NCBI GenBank assembly: GCA_022844475.1
Contig: JALHLR010000002.1
Coordinates: 62,001-126,000, forward strand
Source: Hyphomonadaceae bacterium
Lineage (GTDB): Bacteria; Pseudomonadota; Alphaproteobacteria; Caulobacterales; Hyphomonadaceae
Direction: 5' to 3'
DNA: 64,000 nucleotides
Part shown: positions 53,755 to 62,235 of the stretch, in pieces
Layout: every line of letters starts with the position of its first letter
Numbering within the stretch: position 1 is the stretch's first letter
Position numbers and translations under genes: made by a program
The notes under the pieces: model-generated
Database searches by the model: none
Told to the model about the DNA's origin: nothing
What the model saw: only the letters and a program-made list of their open reading frames with translations

Positions 53755-53757
53755 GAC

Positions 53758-54012
53758 TCAGGTCTTCTTGCTGGTGTCGCCCGCCGCGGCGCGCGCGCCT
53801 GCGCCCATCAGCTGCATGAAGCTGTCAGTCGCCTGGCCGCCCATCGAGTACCACTGCTTCAGGTAGAATTCCGGGCTCACGAGCTCCACATTCTGCTCGA
53901 TCCGCTGCTTCACCGACGCCACCAGCGTCTCGTTGATCGGGCTGACATCCGGCAGGCCCAGAAACGCACGCGCTTCCTCCGGCGTGCATTCGACCGTGAT
54001 GTTCATCTTCAT
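53758..54012 (-). CDS. DUF6489 family small protein
   Basis: This 84-residue protein begins MKMNITVECTPEEARAFLGLPDV and continues with LVSPEFYLKQWYSMG, a pattern I know from small alphaproteobacterial proteins of unknown function, often next to poly-hydroxyalkanoate or rpiA genes. It is cytoplasmic and ends with a short basic tail. It probably shares a promoter region with the divergent DUF2239 gene. Confidence 0.8.
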   Translation of the reverse strand: MKMNITVECTPEEARAFLGLPDVSPINETLVASVKQRIEQNVELVSPEFYLKQWYSMGGQATDSFMQLMGAGARAAAGDTSKKT

Positions 54013-54105
54013 CGCGCGACTCCATGGCCCGCAGGCACCAGATCTCATTGCCATAGCTTTGAAAACCTTGCGCCGCCCTAACGGAGAGTTGCGGGCGGCA
54101 GGTTT

Positions 54106-54145
54106 TTACCCGGACGTAATTGACGGATGTATTATATCCGGGTAA
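54106..54145. promoter_or_regulatory. Long inverted-repeat operator upstream of the DUF2239 gene
   Basis: TTACCCGGACGTAAT at 54106-54120 and ATTATATCCGGGTAA at 54131-54145 are inverted copies matching at 13 of 15 positions, with a 10-bp spacer. They lie between divergent genes (DUF6489 and DUF2239). The AT/CCGGG palindromic form and central spacing suggest a dimeric or paired regulator binding site that overlaps the plus-strand promoter. No regulator gene is adjacent. Confidence 0.75.
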
Positions 54146-54171
54146 TATCATTCGGATTCATGGAGCCGCCA

Positions 54172-54765
54172 ATGACCCCTCCTCCCACCGCCATAGCCTT
54201 CGAAGGCGGACACAGGATCGCCGAGGGCCCGCTCGCCGATGTAGCCGTGGCGATGCGCAAGCGCGCCGGCAAGGCGACCCATGAAGCCATTCTCGTCTTC
54301 GACTACGAGACCGGAAAAAGCCTCCAGATCGATCTCAGCGGCTCGGACGAGGATGTGCGTGCAAGGCTTGCCGCCAACCTCCCCACCGAAGCGTCCGCCG
54401 ACCCGTTCAGTGCCACGCCGCGTGGCCCCGGACGGCCCCGACTCGGCGTCATCGCGCGCGAAGTCACGCTGCTGCCGCGCCACTGGGACTGGCTCAACGC
54501 ACAGCCCGGCGGCGCATCCGTCGCCCTGCGCAAGCTCGTCGAGGAGGCCCGCAAGGCGCGTAGCGATACCGACACCGTGCGGTCGCGGCAGGAAGCTGCC
54601 TATCGCTTCATGTCCGCCATCGCGGGCGACTGGCCGAACTACGAGGAAACAAACCGCGCCCTGTTCGCAAGCGACGCCGATCGCTTCCACCAACTCACCG
54701 CCAGCTGGCCAGCCGATGTCCGCGACCACGCGCGTCGCCTCGCATTCGGCCCGCCACACGCTTGA
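54172..54765 (+). CDS. DUF2239 family protein
   Basis: This 197-residue protein fits DUF2239: early TAIAFEGGHRIAEGPLADVA, a central GRPRLGVIAREVTLLPRHWDWLNAQPGGASVALRKLV block that is conserved in the family, and a C-terminal FMSAIAGDWPNYEETNRALFA. Function is unknown. The ATG at 54172 has GGAG six bases upstream. The palindrome at 54106-54145 immediately precedes it, implying tight control. Confidence 0.92.
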   Translation: MTPPPTAIAFEGGHRIAEGPLADVAVAMRKRAGKATHEAILVFDYETGKSLQIDLSGSDEDVRARLAANLPTEASADPFSATPRGPGRPRLGVIAREVTLLPRHWDWLNAQPGGASVALRKLVEEARKARSDTDTVRSRQEAAYRFMSAIAGDWPNYEETNRALFASDADRFHQLTASWPADVRDHARRLAFGPPHA

Positions 54766-54814
54766 CCACACCTGACCCGCAGGCGCATTCCTCGCGCAGC
54801 AGCGGAGATCAGAC

Positions 54815-55612
54815 ATGGCCGGCAAACGCGGTCGCGGACAGACAGCCCTGATCACCGGCGCCTCCGCCGGCATCGGTGTCGATCTCGCCGCGTGCTTCGC
54901 GAAGGACGGCTATGATCTCATCATCACGGCGCGCACAGAGGCCGCCTTGCGCGACGTCGCTGACCGCATCTCGAAAGCACACGGTGTAAAAGTCACGCCC
55001 ATCACCTGCGACCTCGGCGCGCCCGGCGGCGGCGCGAGGCTCGCAGCCGACATCGCCCAGCGCAGCCTCACCGTCGATGTGCTCGTCAACAATGCCGGCT
55101 TTGGATTCACCGGACCATTCGCCGAGGCGCCGATCGACCAGCATCTTGGCATGATCGACCTCAACGTCCGCGCGCTCACCGAACTCACGCACATCTACTG
55201 GAAGTCGATGCTCACGAAAAAGCGCGGCGGCATCCTCAACGTCGCCTCCACCGCCGCCTTCCAGCCAGGCCCGCTGATGTCGGTTTACTACGCCTCGAAA
55301 GCCTTCGTGCTCTCCTTCACCGAAGCGCTCTGGGAAGAAGCGCGCGGCACAGGCGTCCACGTCACCGCCCTCTGCCCCGGCCCCACCGTCTCCAGCTTCC
55401 ACGGCCGCGCCGGCACCGACAAGACCCGCCTCTTCGGCGCCGCAAAACCGATGGCCTCAATGCCCGTCGCGCAGATGGGCTATGATGGCTTCCGCAGAAA
55501 CAAGCGCGTCGTCGTCGCCGGCGCCCTCAACAAGACCCTGGTCGGCGCGACGCGCGTCGCACCACGCGGCCTGCTGCTGCGCACGGTACGTCACCTGCAG
55601 GGACCGGCATAG
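54815..55612 (+). CDS. Short-chain dehydrogenase/reductase
   Basis: This 265-residue classical SDR has the nucleotide motif TGASAGIG, NNAG in VLVNNAGFGFTG, the catalytic Ser (NVASTAAF) and Y-x-x-x-K (YYASKAF). The PGP motif follows. It oxidises or reduces a small alcohol/ketone with NAD(P)(H); the YdfG/DltE-like substrate range is unknown. It follows the DUF2239 gene by 49 nt. Confidence 0.92.
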   Translation: MAGKRGRGQTALITGASAGIGVDLAACFAKDGYDLIITARTEAALRDVADRISKAHGVKVTPITCDLGAPGGGARLAADIAQRSLTVDVLVNNAGFGFTGPFAEAPIDQHLGMIDLNVRALTELTHIYWKSMLTKKRGGILNVASTAAFQPGPLMSVYYASKAFVLSFTEALWEEARGTGVHVTALCPGPTVSSFHGRAGTDKTRLFGAAKPMASMPVAQMGYDGFRRNKRVVVAGALNKTLVGATRVAPRGLLLRTVRHLQGPA

Positions 55613-55690
55613 GCGCATGACGACACCGTCAACCCGCCCGCTCGCAATGGCCGCAAGCCATGCATCTTCCACGCCCTGGAGAATTATCGC

Positions 55691-56191
55691 TTGAGCGCCT
55701 CGACAGACTCCGGCCCCGTCATCCCCCGCGAGTCCCGCCCGCGCGCCTACGCTGGCGTCGAGCTATTGCTGGAACTCATGCATATCCTGCGGGAAGCCAC
55801 TCAGCTCGACCACGACTCGATCATCATCGCCTGCGTCGTGAACCACGCAACGATGCGTCCGCTGCTGACCGGGCCAGACGCGCCGCTTGATCTGATCGAC
55901 GCCGCCAATCCGCCAGATCACCAGCGCGGATCGATATCGCGCTCATCGGTGGCGGACATCACCGGCATTCCTCGCGAGACCGTGCGCCGGAAGATCAACC
56001 ACCTGATCGAGATCGGCATACTTGTGGAAGCCGCGCCCGGACACGTTCGTCCTGTCGCCGCTCTTGCCAATCCTGTCTGGCAGAAGGTGGCTGATAATGG
56101 CTTCGCAGCGGTCAAGCGATTCAACAGACAGCTTGCACAACTTGGCTGCGAAAGCGCCTGCGATCACGAAGGAACGGCGAAGACCAGATAG
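55691..56191 (+). CDS. Winged-helix DNA-binding protein
   Basis: This 166-residue protein begins with TTG. Residues 85-120 include RSSVADITGIPRETVRRKINHLIEIGILVE, a clear winged helix-turn-helix recognition segment of the MarR/GntR kind. The N-terminal part (YAGVELLLELMHILREATQLD) is helical and may dimerise. It may be a transcriptional regulator; the target is not evident. Confidence 0.7.
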   Translation: MSASTDSGPVIPRESRPRAYAGVELLLELMHILREATQLDHDSIIIACVVNHATMRPLLTGPDAPLDLIDAANPPDHQRGSISRSSVADITGIPRETVRRKINHLIEIGILVEAAPGHVRPVAALANPVWQKVADNGFAAVKRFNRQLAQLGCESACDHEGTAKTR

Positions 56192-56298
56192 TTGGACGCG
56201 AGCCCGCCTTGACCTCTCACGGTCTGGCCTCGCCCCGCATCCGTGCTAGGGATGCCCGCAGAAACGACCCCTAAGACAACCAATTGGGAGACCCCACC

Positions 56299-57426
56299 AT
56301 GGCGCTCGAGAACATCCAGCTTCGCTCGCAGGTCAGCAAATCCGGCGAACTCAAACTCTCGCTGGTGAAGCTCCCCGTCGCTGACCCGGCCCCGGACGAA
56401 ATCGTGGTCCGCATCGAAGGCACGCCGATCAACCCGTCCGACCTTGGCTTGCTCATCGGCCCTGCCGACGTCGCCACGCTCAAGGTCTCCGGCTCGAAGG
56501 AGCTGCCCGTCGTCACTGCCGCCGTGCCGGATCAGGCGCTGCGCATGGTCGCCGCCCGCCTCGACCAGGACCTGCCCGTCGGCAATGAAGGCGCCGGCAC
56601 GGTCGTCGCCGCAGGCTCCTCGCCCGAAGCCCAGGCCCTGATGGGCAAGCTCGTCGCCATTCTCGGCGGTGAAATGTACGCCACCTACCGCACCGTGAAA
56701 GCCAAGGCCGCCCTGCCGCTGCCCGCAGGCGCCACCGCAGCCGACGGCGCCTCCTGCTTCGTCAATCCTCTGACCGCGCTTGCCATGGTCAAGACGATGC
56801 AGATGGAAGGCCACACCGCCCTCGTCCACACGGCCGCCGCCTCCAATCTCGGCCAGATGCTGAACCGCATCTGCCTCAAGGACGGCGTCGGTCTGGTCAA
56901 CATCGTCCGCTCCGACGAGCAGGCGAAGATCCTGAAAGACATCGGCGCGAAGTACATCGTCGACTCCACAAAGCCGACCTTCATGGAAGACCTGATCGCC
57001 GCCCTCAGCGCCACCGGCGCCACGCTCGCCTTCGACGCCATCGGCGGCGGCAAGCTCGCCGGCCAGATCCTGGGGGCGATGGAGATCATGCTGAACTCCA
57101 GGCCCGGCGCCTACAGCCGCTACGGCTCTTCGACGCACAAGCAGGTCTACATCTACGGCCGCCTCAGCCTCGAGCCCACCATCCTCGGCGCAGCCTATGG
57201 CATGGCGTGGGGCGTGGGTGGCTTCCTGCTGACGCCCTTCCTGCAGAAGGTCGGCAACGAGGAAGCAGGCAAGCTGCGCGCGCGCGTCGCGGCCGAGCTG
57301 AAAACCACCTTCGCCAGCCACTACACCCGCACGATCTCGCTGCGCGATGCCCTCGATCCGGAAACCATCCGCGCCTACAACCGCAAGGCGACCGGCGAGA
57401 AATTCCTGATCAACCCCAGCCTCTGA
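56299..57426 (+). CDS. MDR-superfamily zinc-type/quinone oxidoreductase-like protein
   Basis: This 375-residue protein has the MDR N-terminal catalytic fold (GTPINPSDLGLL, VGNEGAGTVVAAG) and a Rossmann region (ALVHTAAASNLGQMLNRI) resembling NADPH:quinone reductases and crotonyl-CoA reductase-like enzymes. The usual zinc-binding Cys and His residues are absent. The start at 56299 has GGGAG 8 nt upstream. Substrate unknown. Confidence 0.85.
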   Translation: MALENIQLRSQVSKSGELKLSLVKLPVADPAPDEIVVRIEGTPINPSDLGLLIGPADVATLKVSGSKELPVVTAAVPDQALRMVAARLDQDLPVGNEGAGTVVAAGSSPEAQALMGKLVAILGGEMYATYRTVKAKAALPLPAGATAADGASCFVNPLTALAMVKTMQMEGHTALVHTAAASNLGQMLNRICLKDGVGLVNIVRSDEQAKILKDIGAKYIVDSTKPTFMEDLIAALSATGATLAFDAIGGGKLAGQILGAMEIMLNSRPGAYSRYGSSTHKQVYIYGRLSLEPTILGAAYGMAWGVGGFLLTPFLQKVGNEEAGKLRARVAAELKTTFASHYTRTISLRDALDPETIRAYNRKATGEKFLINPSL

Positions 57427-57536
57427 GGCGCTGCGCCGCCTTCCCCTGATCCCGCAGCGTGCTAGAGAAGCGCCGCTGCGTGAAACCCCGCAAGCCGTCA
57501 CAGAACGGCTGCGGGCTACCGGGGAAGGAAGCCAAC

Positions 57537-59222
57537 GTGTTGACCAGAGATCAGGCGCTTGCGCAGCTGACCGCGCCCGGCCAGCCCTTCGAGATCGTTG
57601 TGACCAAGGCGCTCGGCCGCGATGTCCGCACGTTCAGGAATGCGCCACGCAACATGCGCCAGCTGTTTGCGGAAACGCGCAGCGACAAGCCCTTCCTCCT
57701 CTACGAAGGCGAGACACTGACATTCAACGAGACCTGGCAACGGGCCTGTACGCTCGCGCATTCGCTGGTGAAGGATTTCGGCGTCGCCCGCGGCGACCGC
57801 GTTGCCGTCTCGATGCGCAACTATCCCGAGTGGATCATCAGCTACATGGCCGTCGCGTCCATCGGCGGCATGTTCGTCGCGATGAACGCCCTGTGGACCG
57901 CCGACGAAATGGCCTACGGCCTCAACCTGTCCGCGCCGCGCGTCTTCATCGCGGACCAGGAACGCCTCGACCGTCTCGCCGCGCTTCCCGCACCGCCCGC
58001 CAGCTTCGACATCATCGGCGTCCGCACCACGAAGCCGCTTCCCATCGGCGCAAAAGCATGGGCCGACCTCTTCCACGCGCCCTACACATCAGACATGCCG
58101 GACATCGACGTCGCCCCCGACGATGATCTCCACATGCTCTTCACCTCGGGCTCCACCGGCAACCCGAAAGGCGCCGTGTCCACCCACCGCAATGTGATCC
58201 ATGCGTTGCTGTCATGGGAGCTCGACCTGCTCGCTGCATTCGAGATCGGGCTTCTTGCGCGCCCCCCGAGTGACCCGCCGCCGCCGCAATCCACCATGCT
58301 GCTGGCCATCCCGCTCTTCCACGTCACCGGCCTGCTGGCCTGCACAATGTCCTGCCTCCGCTACCAGCGCCGCATCGTGATGATGTACAAGTGGGACGTC
58401 GAGAAAGGCGCCGACATCATCGAGCGTGAAGGCATCACCCACATGACCGCCACGCCTGCCATCACGGGTGACCTCGTCGCCTATTCGCGACGCACCGGCC
58501 GCAAGTTCCCGAGCCTCATCACCATCGGCGGCGGCGGCGCCTCACGCGCGCCCGAACAGGTCCGCGCGATCGACAGCGTCTTCGAGAAAGCCTTCCCCGG
58601 CACCGGCTGGGGCATGACCGAGACCAACGCCATCGGCGTCGGCATTGCGGCGGGCGACTACCTCCGCAAGCCCGAAAGCTCCGGCCGCGTCTCCGCTGTG
58701 CTCGACATCCGCGTGGTGGATGAAAACAACAGATCTGTCCCGCCTGGCGAGCGCGGCGAACTCCAGATCCGCGGCGCATCGATCATGCGCGGCTACTACC
58801 AGAACCCGAAAGCCAACGCCGAGAACTTCGTCGACGGCGACTGGTTCAAGACGGGCGACGTCGCCATCATCGACGACGAAGGCTTCGTCTTCATCGTCGA
58901 CCGCATCAAGGACCTCGTCATCCGCGGCGGCGAGAATATCGGCTGCGGCGCGGTCGAATACGCCCTGCAGGAACATCCTGCCGTGGAAGAAGCCTGCGTC
59001 TACGGCGTGCCCGACGAACGCCTGGGCGAAGAAGTCTGCGCCACGCTGTACATCAGCAGGCCCGTCTCCGATCCTGAGCTGCGCACCTTCCTGGAACCCC
59101 GCCTCGCGAAATTCCAGATCCCGCGCTACTTCCGCTTCACAACAGAACCGCTCCCCCGCGGCGCCACGGGCAAGATCCTGAAGAAGGACCTCCGCGCGCA
59201 GGCCGCGAAGGAAATCGGCTGA
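57537..59222 (+). CDS. Acyl-CoA synthetase (AMP-binding enzyme)
   Basis: This 561-residue ANL-family enzyme carries the P-loop LFTSGSTGNPKGAVSTH, the A5 motif GWGMTETNA and the A7-A8 blocks KTGDVAIIDDEGFVFIVDRIKDLVIRGGENI. The C-terminal Lys lies in PRGATGKILKKDL. It activates a carboxylic acid to acyl-AMP and then acyl-CoA; a medium or long-chain fatty acid is likely. The start is GTG with GGAAGG upstream. It follows the MDR gene on the same strand by 110 nt. Confidence 0.93.
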   Translation: MLTRDQALAQLTAPGQPFEIVVTKALGRDVRTFRNAPRNMRQLFAETRSDKPFLLYEGETLTFNETWQRACTLAHSLVKDFGVARGDRVAVSMRNYPEWIISYMAVASIGGMFVAMNALWTADEMAYGLNLSAPRVFIADQERLDRLAALPAPPASFDIIGVRTTKPLPIGAKAWADLFHAPYTSDMPDIDVAPDDDLHMLFTSGSTGNPKGAVSTHRNVIHALLSWELDLLAAFEIGLLARPPSDPPPPQSTMLLAIPLFHVTGLLACTMSCLRYQRRIVMMYKWDVEKGADIIEREGITHMTATPAITGDLVAYSRRTGRKFPSLITIGGGGASRAPEQVRAIDSVFEKAFPGTGWGMTETNAIGVGIAAGDYLRKPESSGRVSAVLDIRVVDENNRSVPPGERGELQIRGASIMRGYYQNPKANAENFVDGDWFKTGDVAIIDDEGFVFIVDRIKDLVIRGGENIGCGAVEYALQEHPAVEEACVYGVPDERLGEEVCATLYISRPVSDPELRTFLEPRLAKFQIPRYFRFTTEPLPRGATGKILKKDLRAQAAKEIG

Positions 59223-59244
59223 TCCGTCGGCCGCCGCAGGGAAG

Positions 59245-60615
59245 TCAGACAGCGCCCTCAGGCTTCTTGCCTGCTTTCCTGGCGGCCGATTGCGCGTCGC
59301 GGAACGCCTTCGCCCAGCCGTCCTTGTTCGCCTGCCGCCCGCGCGCGATCGCGAGTGCGTCAGCGGGGACATTCTCCGTAACTGTGGAACCCGACCCGAC
59401 ATAGCCGCCCGCCCCAATCGTCACTGGCGCCACCAGCGATGAGTTCGAGCCCACAAACGCTCCTTCGCCCACCACCGTCCGGTATTTGAAGAAGCCGTCG
59501 TAATTGCAGAAGATCGTCCCCGCGCCGATGTTCGCGCCTGCGCCTACGTCCCCATCGCCCAGATACGACAGATGGTTTGCCTTGGCGCCCGCACCCACGG
59601 TGACATTCTTCACCTCGACGAAGTTTCCGATGTGTGCGTCCTTTCCGATGACGGCGCCCGGGCGCAACCGCGCATACGGACCCACCAGCGCGCCCGCGCC
59701 CACTTTCGAGCCTTCAAGATGCGAGAACGCGCGGATCACTGCGCCGCTCTCAACACTCACACCGGTCGCGAACACCACGTTCGGCTCGATCGTCACACCC
59801 GCCGCGATCTTCGTGTCGTGCGAGAAGAACACCGTCTCCGGCGCCGGAATGGTGACGCCCGCCACCATCATGCTTTCCCGCGCGCCGTCCTGGAACACCC
59901 GCTCGACCTGCGCCAGCTCCACCTGGCTGTTGACGCCCTGCACGTCGCGCTCCTCGCACAGCGCCACGCCCGCCTTGAGCCCGCGCCCGCGCGCCAGCGC
60001 GACCAGATCGGTGAGATAGAATTCTCCCTTGGCGTTGTCGTTCTTCACCTCGGCCAGAAGCTCGAACATCAGCTTCACCGGCGCCGCCATCACGCCCGAA
60101 TTGGCCAGCGCGATCTTCAGCTGTTCCTCGCTCGCATCATTCGCCTCGACGATGGCCTCCAGCGCGCCATCGCCCGTCGTCACCAGCCGCCCATACCTGT
60201 TCGGCAGCCTGGCCTCAAAGCCAAGCACGCATACGCTCGCGCCCCTGCCCAGTTCCGCAAACGCCCGCTCGCCCGCCTCCACCGGTATCAGCGGCGTGTC
60301 CGCATACAGCACGATCGCCTCGCCATCGGCCCCGCTCAGCGCCTGTCGCGCCGCATCGACGGCGTTCGCCGTCCCCAGCTGTTCGCGCTGCACGACGACA
60401 TTCTCCGCTCCCACCAGCTTCGCCGCCGCCTCGCTCAGCTGCGGCATGTCCGGCCCGACCACCACGACCGACCGCCTGCACCCCAGCTCCTTCGCCAGCG
60501 CGACGCTCCACGCCAGCATCGAACGCCCACCGATCTCGTGCAGCACCTTGGGGCGTGGCGATTTCATCCGCGTGCCCTTGCCCGCTGCCAGGATGATTGC
60601 GAAACGGTCGGCCAT
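59245..60615 (-). CDS. glmU: Bifunctional UDP-N-acetylglucosamine pyrophosphorylase / glucosamine-1-phosphate N-acetyltransferase
   Basis: This 456-residue GlmU has the pyrophosphorylase loop ILAAGKGTRMKSPRPKVLHEIGG at the N-terminus and a C-terminal left-handed beta-helix with many hexapeptide repeats (e.g. VGPYARLRPGAVIGKDAHIGNFVEVK). It makes UDP-GlcNAc for cell-wall and lipid A synthesis. The start at 60615 has AAGGA upstream. It is divergent from gph, with only 41 nt between starts. Confidence 0.97.
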   Translation of the reverse strand: MADRFAIILAAGKGTRMKSPRPKVLHEIGGRSMLAWSVALAKELGCRRSVVVVGPDMPQLSEAAAKLVGAENVVVQREQLGTANAVDAARQALSGADGEAIVLYADTPLIPVEAGERAFAELGRGASVCVLGFEARLPNRYGRLVTTGDGALEAIVEANDASEEQLKIALANSGVMAAPVKLMFELLAEVKNDNAKGEFYLTDLVALARGRGLKAGVALCEERDVQGVNSQVELAQVERVFQDGARESMMVAGVTIPAPETVFFSHDTKIAAGVTIEPNVVFATGVSVESGAVIRAFSHLEGSKVGAGALVGPYARLRPGAVIGKDAHIGNFVEVKNVTVGAGAKANHLSYLGDGDVGAGANIGAGTIFCNYDGFFKYRTVVGEGAFVGSNSSLVAPVTIGAGGYVGSGSTVTENVPADALAIARGRQANKDGWAKAFRDAQSAARKAGKKPEGAV

Positions 60616-60656
60616 GGCCTGTCCTTCAGGGTCGAATCCAGTCCGCCCTGAGTACC

Positions 60657-61337
60657 ATGACAAACCTGTCCGGCTACACCATCGCCTTTGACCTCGATGG
60701 CACGCTGGTCGAGACGGCAGGCGACATCCACGCCGCACTGAACAAGGTTCTGGCCGCCCAAGGGCTACCCACCGCCACGCTGGAGGACATCCGGAATTTC
60801 GTCGGCCAGGGCGCCCGCGCCCTCATCATCCGCTGCTGCGCCGTCCACGGCATCCACCACGACGCCGCCAGGCTGGATCAGCTGACGGAAGCCTATATCG
60901 AGGCCTACGCCGCAGACATCGCGGTGCACTCACACGCCTATCCCGGTCTGGTCGAAGCGCTGGACAAGCTGCAGGACGCCGGCGCGAGGCTCTGCGTCTG
61001 CACCAACAAGCGGACGGACCTGTCCGTCCAGCTCCTGATCGCGCTGGGTCTCGACCACCATTTCGCTGCCATCGTCGGTTCAGACCGCGTCACAAACCGC
61101 AAGCCTCACCCCGACCACTACATGCAGGCCATCGTGGCGGCCGGCGGCGATCAATCGCGCTCCGCCATGGTCGGCGATTCGATCAATGACGTGCTGTCGG
61201 CAAAGGCCGCTGGCGCCCCCGTCGCCGTGTATGCATACGGCTATACGGACACGGCGCCGGGCCTGTTAGGGGCCGACGCCGTGTTTACGCAATTCACTGA
61301 CCTTCCGGACCTTCTGGTCCGTCTGCTGAAACCTTAG
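60657..61337 (+). CDS. gph: Phosphoglycolate phosphatase
   Basis: This 226-residue HAD hydrolase has motif I AFDLDGTLVET, motif II CVCTNKR, a Lys in NRKPHPDHY and motif IV MVGDSINDVLSAKAAG. The cap insertion and the GQGARALI segment fit Gph. It dephosphorylates 2-phosphoglycolate from DNA repair and photorespiration-like reactions. It converges on the next small gene with a 4-nt overlap. Confidence 0.93.
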   Translation: MTNLSGYTIAFDLDGTLVETAGDIHAALNKVLAAQGLPTATLEDIRNFVGQGARALIIRCCAVHGIHHDAARLDQLTEAYIEAYAADIAVHSHAYPGLVEALDKLQDAGARLCVCTNKRTDLSVQLLIALGLDHHFAAIVGSDRVTNRKPHPDHYMQAIVAAGGDQSRSAMVGDSINDVLSAKAAGAPVAVYAYGYTDTAPGLLGADAVFTQFTDLPDLLVRLLKP

Positions 61338-61573
61338 CCCATCCCGCGGGCGAAACCTGCGGGCTTGCCCGGCTCAGGGCGCGCGCTTTTCTTGCGCGGC
61401 GGCATCCCGTTGACCATGTTGCTCCGCACGTCGGTGCGAGCGGAACGCATGGCGGGGACGAAGCCGGCATCGATCAGATTTATCGAAACATCGAAACCGC
61501 GATTGGTCCAATATTCCTCAATCTTGGCCTTCAGCTTGCGCGCGCCGTCATTGTCACAAAAGTCGCTGTTCAT
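61334..61573 (-). CDS. Small conserved alphaproteobacterial-type protein
   Basis: This 79-residue protein begins MNSDFCDNDGARKLKAKIEEYW and has NRGFDVSINLIDAGF and the basic tail VNGMPPRKK. I recall similar short proteins in Caulobacterales and Rhodobacterales, function unknown. It has no signal peptide. The ATG at 61573 is preferred to one six codons earlier. Confidence 0.7.
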   Translation of the reverse strand: MNSDFCDNDGARKLKAKIEEYWTNRGFDVSINLIDAGFVPAMRSARTDVRSNMVNGMPPRKKSARPEPGKPAGFARGMG

Positions 61574-61591
61574 TTGGTTCGCTCCAGACAC

Positions 61592-61938
61592 CTTGTGGGG
61601 CGCTTCTGACGTAACAACGCCAATCGGCCCCGGTAGGTCCCTCAGTTCTCGCCCCCCGCTTTGCAGTGTGGGCGTGAAGTCAACCTAGGAATGCAGTTGA
61701 GGCGGCGCATGAAGCAGCTGAGGTATTTTGAAGATCAATTGTGGCAGCGGGTTAAAACGCGCCACGGTTACCCCAACATCCGTTCATAAAGCCCGGAAAG
61801 ACCCGCAAAACAGCGACCCGAGCCAGGCAGGCCCAATCCGCGACAGCCCGCCGCACCCGACTCAGATCGACGAGCTCACCTACTGCTTTTCCCTGGCGCG
61901 CCGGAAAAGGCCGGCTTGCCGCGCCGTAGCGCGGAGGC
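61592..61938. other. Intergenic region before tRNA-Val
   Basis: About 350 bases with no supported gene. Possible upstream region for the small gene to its left and, for the minus strand, the 3' flank of tRNA-Val. No hairpin terminator with a T run is apparent. Confidence 0.35.
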
Positions 61939-62013
61939 TGGTGGGCGATGCAGGGATTGAACCTGCGACCCCTCCCGTGTGAAGGGAGTGCTCTCCCGCT
62001 GAGCTAATCGCCC
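61939..62013 (-). tRNA. tRNA-Val (anticodon CAC)
   Basis: The 75-nt reverse-strand cloverleaf has acceptor GGGCGAT/ATCGCCC, an encoded ACCA end, anticodon stem CTCCC/GGGAG with loop TTCACAC (anticodon CAC, reading GTG) and T arm GGTTCAATCC. Confidence 0.95.
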
Positions 62014-62235
62014 GGACCCGCATCGGGACCCAGTTTTGGGGAGCGGGTTCATAGGCCCCGTCGCCGCGAGGCGTCAAGGTTTGGCCGGTCTGGAGACCCT
62101 GCTGTCCGTGTTTTGTTGCACGGCTCCGCCCCCATCCGGGGGTTTCCCGTGGACATGAGCCTTTCCTTTTGGGAAGGCTGCGACCCAAGCGGGTTACAAA
62201 CCAGAAAAATCCGCAAAACCGGGAGGGAAGTCGGC

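Noticed and set aside
61728-61982. 84-codon frame running into tRNA-Val
   Set aside because: It reads through the tRNA gene on the opposite strand and has no start-site support.
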